NCBI GenBank assembly: GCA_028386065.3
Contig: MK814808.1
Span: 1-64,000, forward strand
Origin: Turnera subulata
Taxonomy: Eukaryota > Streptophyta > Magnoliopsida > Malpighiales > Passifloraceae
Reading direction: 5' to 3'
Length of the DNA stretch: 64,000 bases
A program made the translations under genes and the position numbers. Shown here piece after piece: positions 63,115 through 64,000 of this stretch. The stretch's first letter is position 1. The number at the start of each line of letters is the position of its first letter. The notes under the pieces are model-generated. The model was not told where the DNA came from. It made no database searches and was given only the letters and a program-made list of their open reading frames with translations.

Positions 63115-63305
63115 GTATGTGGGAAAGTTTTTCTTTTTCAGAATAAAATATTTGCACACTTTTATAGCATGTTGTCAGATAACATCTTAATTAAATCAAA
63201 AGTTTGGTCTGTGAAACTTAAGTACTTGTATATTGATCCATTCCGCTTTTAGGTTTATGGGAAGGCATATTTTCAGAATATCAGACTCCCCTTACCTGAA
63301 CAAAA

Positions 63306-64000
63306 ATGGTTGCTGTGTTCAACAAGGAGCTCCTAAGTTGGTACCTCATAACTCTCAAACTCAGAGAAACTTTAGAACCAAATATCCCAACAGCTCCTGC
63401 AGGCACCCCATTGCTTGAATATCCAGTGCAGTCCAAGAAGGAAGTGCCCCAAGAAGAGCCAGCACCATCAGATTCCCTGCAGATTCCCGTGAAAGACGAT
63501 GGTGCAAAGCCTGAAGAAGAGAAAACAAAATCCCCCGATGCAGAGTGGCTGATCTCCATCAAGGAAAGGCTTGAGCAAGCCAGCCTAGAAGACGAAGCGA
63601 GTTCTTGGGCCAAGTTATCCATCTACAAGATACCCCACTATTTGAGAGAAGGAGATGACAAGGCCTATGTTCCGCAGATTGTCTCTTTGGGGCCTTATCA
63701 CCACGGAAAGAGACGGCTGCGCCAAATGGACAGCCATAAGTGGAGGTCCCTTCACCATATGCTTAAGCGTACGAATCAAGACATAAAGCTCTATCTTGAT
63801 TCTGTAAGAGAACTTGAGGAGAAGGCTCGTTCCTTTTATGATGGGGCTATCAGTCTTAGCAGCAATGATTTTGTAGAGATGATGGTTCTTGATGGATGCT
63901 TTGTGCTTGAACTGTTCCTGGGTGTTGCTGAGGGATTCGAGCAACTTGGTTATGCTAGAAATGGTCCTATTTTTGCAATTCGGGGTTCAATGCATTCTAT
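63306..64000 (+). CDS. DUF247 protein, 5' part (runs off the window)
   Basis: An ATG at 63306 opens a frame that stays open to the window end (231 codons). The start MVAVFNKELLSWYLITLKL is a familiar beginning for plant DUF247 proteins. A Pro/Glu/Lys-rich linker of about 60 residues follows, then the DUF247 domain proper from about residue 100: LSIYKIPHYLREGDDKAYVP, IVSLGPYHHGKRRL, HKWRSLHHML, and DFVEMMVLDGCFVLELFLG. In the family a C-terminal membrane anchor follows, beyond this window. DUF247 proteins are plant-specific; some grass members are self-incompatibility determinants, but most have no known role. The ATG lies 192 bp past copia copy B, so much of the promoter is probably retrotransposon-derived or displaced. 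No frameshift is seen. Confidence 0.93.
   Translation, partial: MVAVFNKELLSWYLITLKLRETLEPNIPTAPAGTPLLEYPVQSKKEVPQEEPAPSDSLQIPVKDDGAKPEEEKTKSPDAEWLISIKERLEQASLEDEASSWAKLSIYKIPHYLREGDDKAYVPQIVSLGPYHHGKRRLRQMDSHKWRSLHHMLKRTNQDIKLYLDSVRELEEKARSFYDGAISLSSNDFVEMMVLDGCFVLELFLGVAEGFEQLGYARNGPIFAIRGSMHS

Overview
The window is nuclear DNA of a flowering plant, most likely a eudicot. It has intron-bearing genes with GT-AG junctions, recognisable plant families (GT43 xylan glycosyltransferase, RD21-type cysteine protease, DUF247), and plant-type LTR retrotransposons, MULEs and hAT elements in nested layers. I cannot name the species. An assembly gap of 67 N lies at 46421-46487.

Layout. 1-9903 is retrotransposon debris: a frameshifted Ty3/gypsy chromovirus pol and its 3' LTR, a copia-type solo LTR, a palindromic SINE pair, and two LTR fragments. 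A non-autonomous hAT (11550-12391, perfect 8-bp target-site duplication, TSD) sits about 350 bp upstream of an intact three-exon IRX14-type gene (12743-16622). A Pack-MULE (17277-19205) and a copia-like element, copy A (19233-30987), follow. Copy A has itself taken a gypsy solo LTR and a second Pack-MULE carrying pieces of three host genes. A four-exon papain-like cysteine protease gene (31857-34467) is followed by MITEs. Next comes a complete non-autonomous gypsy element (38956-46978) whose only good ORFs run antisense to it. A large MITE (47254-48326) precedes copia-like copy B (48854-63114, minus), which contains a complete 8-kb non-autonomous gypsy element (51333-59394). The window ends inside a DUF247 gene that starts about 190 bp beyond copy B.

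Three host genes look intact: IRX14-like, the cysteine protease, and the visible part of DUF247. Nothing suggests they work together; they are islands between transposons.

Two signals stand out. First, copies A and B carry more than 20 short hairpins on the element's sense strand. Stems differ from site to site but stay complementary, closed by C-G around a pentaloop of consensus YNGAA, and several stems differ between A and B while still pairing. Second, an antisense ORF of about 220 codons occurs in both copia copies and in the unrelated gypsy element at 38956-46978. Codon differences between the two families are mostly synonymous, and each copy has its own TATA-like box. Its C-terminal part resembles the start of a LINE-type endonuclease domain. 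I know of no named family for the N-terminal part.
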